Below are positions 5,705 through 6,282 of a stretch of DNA of 6,282 nt, one piece after another. The stretch covers positions 1 through 6,282 of the forward strand of contig DAOVIK010000103.1 of NCBI GenBank assembly GCA_030673735.1. The letters run 5' to 3'. The translations under genes and the position numbers were made by a program. Source of the stretch: Anaerolineae bacterium. GTDB lineage: Bacteria; Chloroflexota; Anaerolineae; Anaerolineales; E44-bin32. Every line of letters begins with the position of its first letter. Positions within the stretch are counted from its first letter, which is position 1. Under the pieces are notes generated by a model that searched no databases, was not told the DNA's origin, and saw only the letters and a list, made by a program, of their open reading frames with translations.

Positions 5705-6282
5705 TTGGTTGGTTTTTCTCCGACCGCGATCTGATGTGAGAATTGACACTGGTAAGCTCCGGGAAACACCTGCCAGTGCACGATTGCATCTGGATCGGGC
5801 TCAACCTTGATGGATGTGACGTAGGTTATGCCGTCGATATCCTCACCCGCCGAGCCTCCCTTTCCTAGCCAGAGCCCCAGCAAGTAGCTGCCAGGCTTCA
5901 GGAGCATGTTCTTGAGATGGAAGTGGACGGATGCTTCTTCACCAGGCTTGAGACTCAGGAAAGCTCCCTGCAGCGCCGTGTTGGCATCGACCAGGCGGTA
6001 GCCCGTGGCGTCATAGAGGATCAGCGCCACATTGGCATCTCGCACCTCCGATGTCGCTTTAATCCTCAAATCGATCATCAGATCTTTGCCAGTTCGCATC
6101 ACGGAGAGCGGTACACCATTCTCATCCTGATACGAGAGGCCCACGGCAGTGAACCTGGCTTTGCCAGAGCCGTAACGTTCCACATCGCTCAAGTCAGAAA
6201 CATCATCGGTCGCCGAATACAGCGTCGACTGGTAGTAGGAAGCCACCTCATTGACTTCGCCGTCCTTGATGATCCGTCCATC
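5701..6282 (-). CDS. wzt: Wzt-type O-antigen ABC transporter ATPase, C-terminal part (5' end outside window)
   Basis: The frame is open at the right edge and ends with TGA at 5701-5703; 193 residues are visible. The first residues, DGRIIKDGEVNEVASYY, match the end of an ABC nucleotide-binding domain of the polysaccharide-exporter class, where a G-x-ii-x-DG element precedes a helix ending in a Tyr. A linker follows, then a beta-rich domain of about 145 residues: RYGSGKARFTAVGLSYQ starts it, RTGKDLMIDLRIKA, ALILYDATGYRLVDANT and LKPGEEASVHFHL give the alternating strands, and GSYLLGLWLG leads to the end. This is the pattern of the Wzt C-terminal domain (Wzt_C), an immunoglobulin-like fold that binds the modified non-reducing end of O-antigen and selects it for export by Wzm/Wzt at the inner membrane. 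Walker A, Walker B and signature motifs lie outside the window. The start is not in view: the GTG at 6246 is an internal valine codon within a continuing frame. Confidence 0.9.
   Translation of the reverse strand, partial: DGRIIKDGEVNEVASYYQSTLYSATDDVSDLSDVERYGSGKARFTAVGLSYQDENGVPLSVMRTGKDLMIDLRIKATSEVRDANVALILYDATGYRLVDANTALQGAFLSLKPGEEASVHFHLKNMLLKPGSYLLGLWLGKGGSAGEDIDGITYVTSIKVEPDPDAIVHWQVFPGAYQCQFSHQIAVGEKPTK

Noticed and set aside
4985..5734. 249-codon plus-strand open frame almost fully antisense to the TylF-like gene
   Set aside because: It mirrors a gene with clear family motifs, its translation has no recognisable domain, and long antisense frames are common opposite genes of this base composition.
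5705..5749. N-terminal extension of the TylF-like protein to an ATG at 5749
   Set aside because: It would overlap wzt by about 49 nt; the ATGA junction at 5701-5704 is the more usual arrangement. It is not strictly excluded, since the GGAG before 5704 is 13 nt away.
6244..6246. GTG at 6246 as the start of a short independent protein
   Set aside because: The frame stays open to the window edge and the residues upstream (DGRIIKDGEVNE) match the end of an ABC ATPase domain, so this is an internal codon.
1..6282. CRISPR arrays, tRNA or rRNA genes, insertion-sequence ends, transposase or integrase genes
   Set aside because: No repeated spacers, cloverleaf-like segments, terminal inverted repeats or recombinase motifs were seen on reading both strands; nearly all of the window is accounted for by the six coding regions.

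Overview
The window is one block of minus-strand genes from a surface-polysaccharide (most likely LPS O-antigen) locus of a Gram-negative bacterium. The main indicator is the partial gene at the right edge. It encodes the tail of an ABC-transporter ATPase fused to a Wzt-type carbohydrate-binding domain, the hallmark of ABC-dependent O-antigen export. Base composition is moderately GC-rich: hand counts of sampled lines give about 58-59% in the asparagine-synthetase-like gene and 50% in one methyltransferase gene. Many mirror-image ORFs lie on the plus strand, but I found no real plus-strand gene. The sequence alone does not fix the genus; a proteobacterium is a reasonable inference.

In transcription order (right to left) the layout is: (1) 5701-6282, 3' part of a Wzt-like ATPase with its O-antigen-binding domain; (2) 4979-5704, a TylF/MycF-type sugar O-methyltransferase whose ATG overlaps the wzt stop codon (ATGA); (3) 3997-4968, a class I SAM methyltransferase with an N-terminal two-CxxC zinc-ribbon-like module, 10 nt downstream, and clearly lower in G+C than its neighbours; (4) a 155-bp non-coding gap (3842-3996) with a possible promoter and several small palindromes; (5) 1886-3841, a 651-aa glutamine-dependent asparagine-synthetase-like amidotransferase; (6) 550-1881, a GT4-type glycosyltransferase 4 nt downstream; (7) 1-540, the N-terminal 180 codons of a second GT4-like glycosyltransferase 9 nt further on, running off the left edge.

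Together the genes suggest a glycan built by retaining GT-B glycosyltransferases, decorated by methylation and probably by amidation of a carboxylate, and exported by a Wzm/Wzt transporter. Two points deserve attention. The asparagine-synthetase homologue keeps a complete glutaminase site and PP-loop, but has Thr where canonical AsnB has a catalytically important Glu (SGTGGDE instead of SGEGSDE), so a non-aspartate substrate such as a uronic acid is plausible. The two methyltransferases sit directly behind the Wzt substrate-recognition domain, an arrangement that would suit methylation of the non-reducing end as the chain-termination and export signal.
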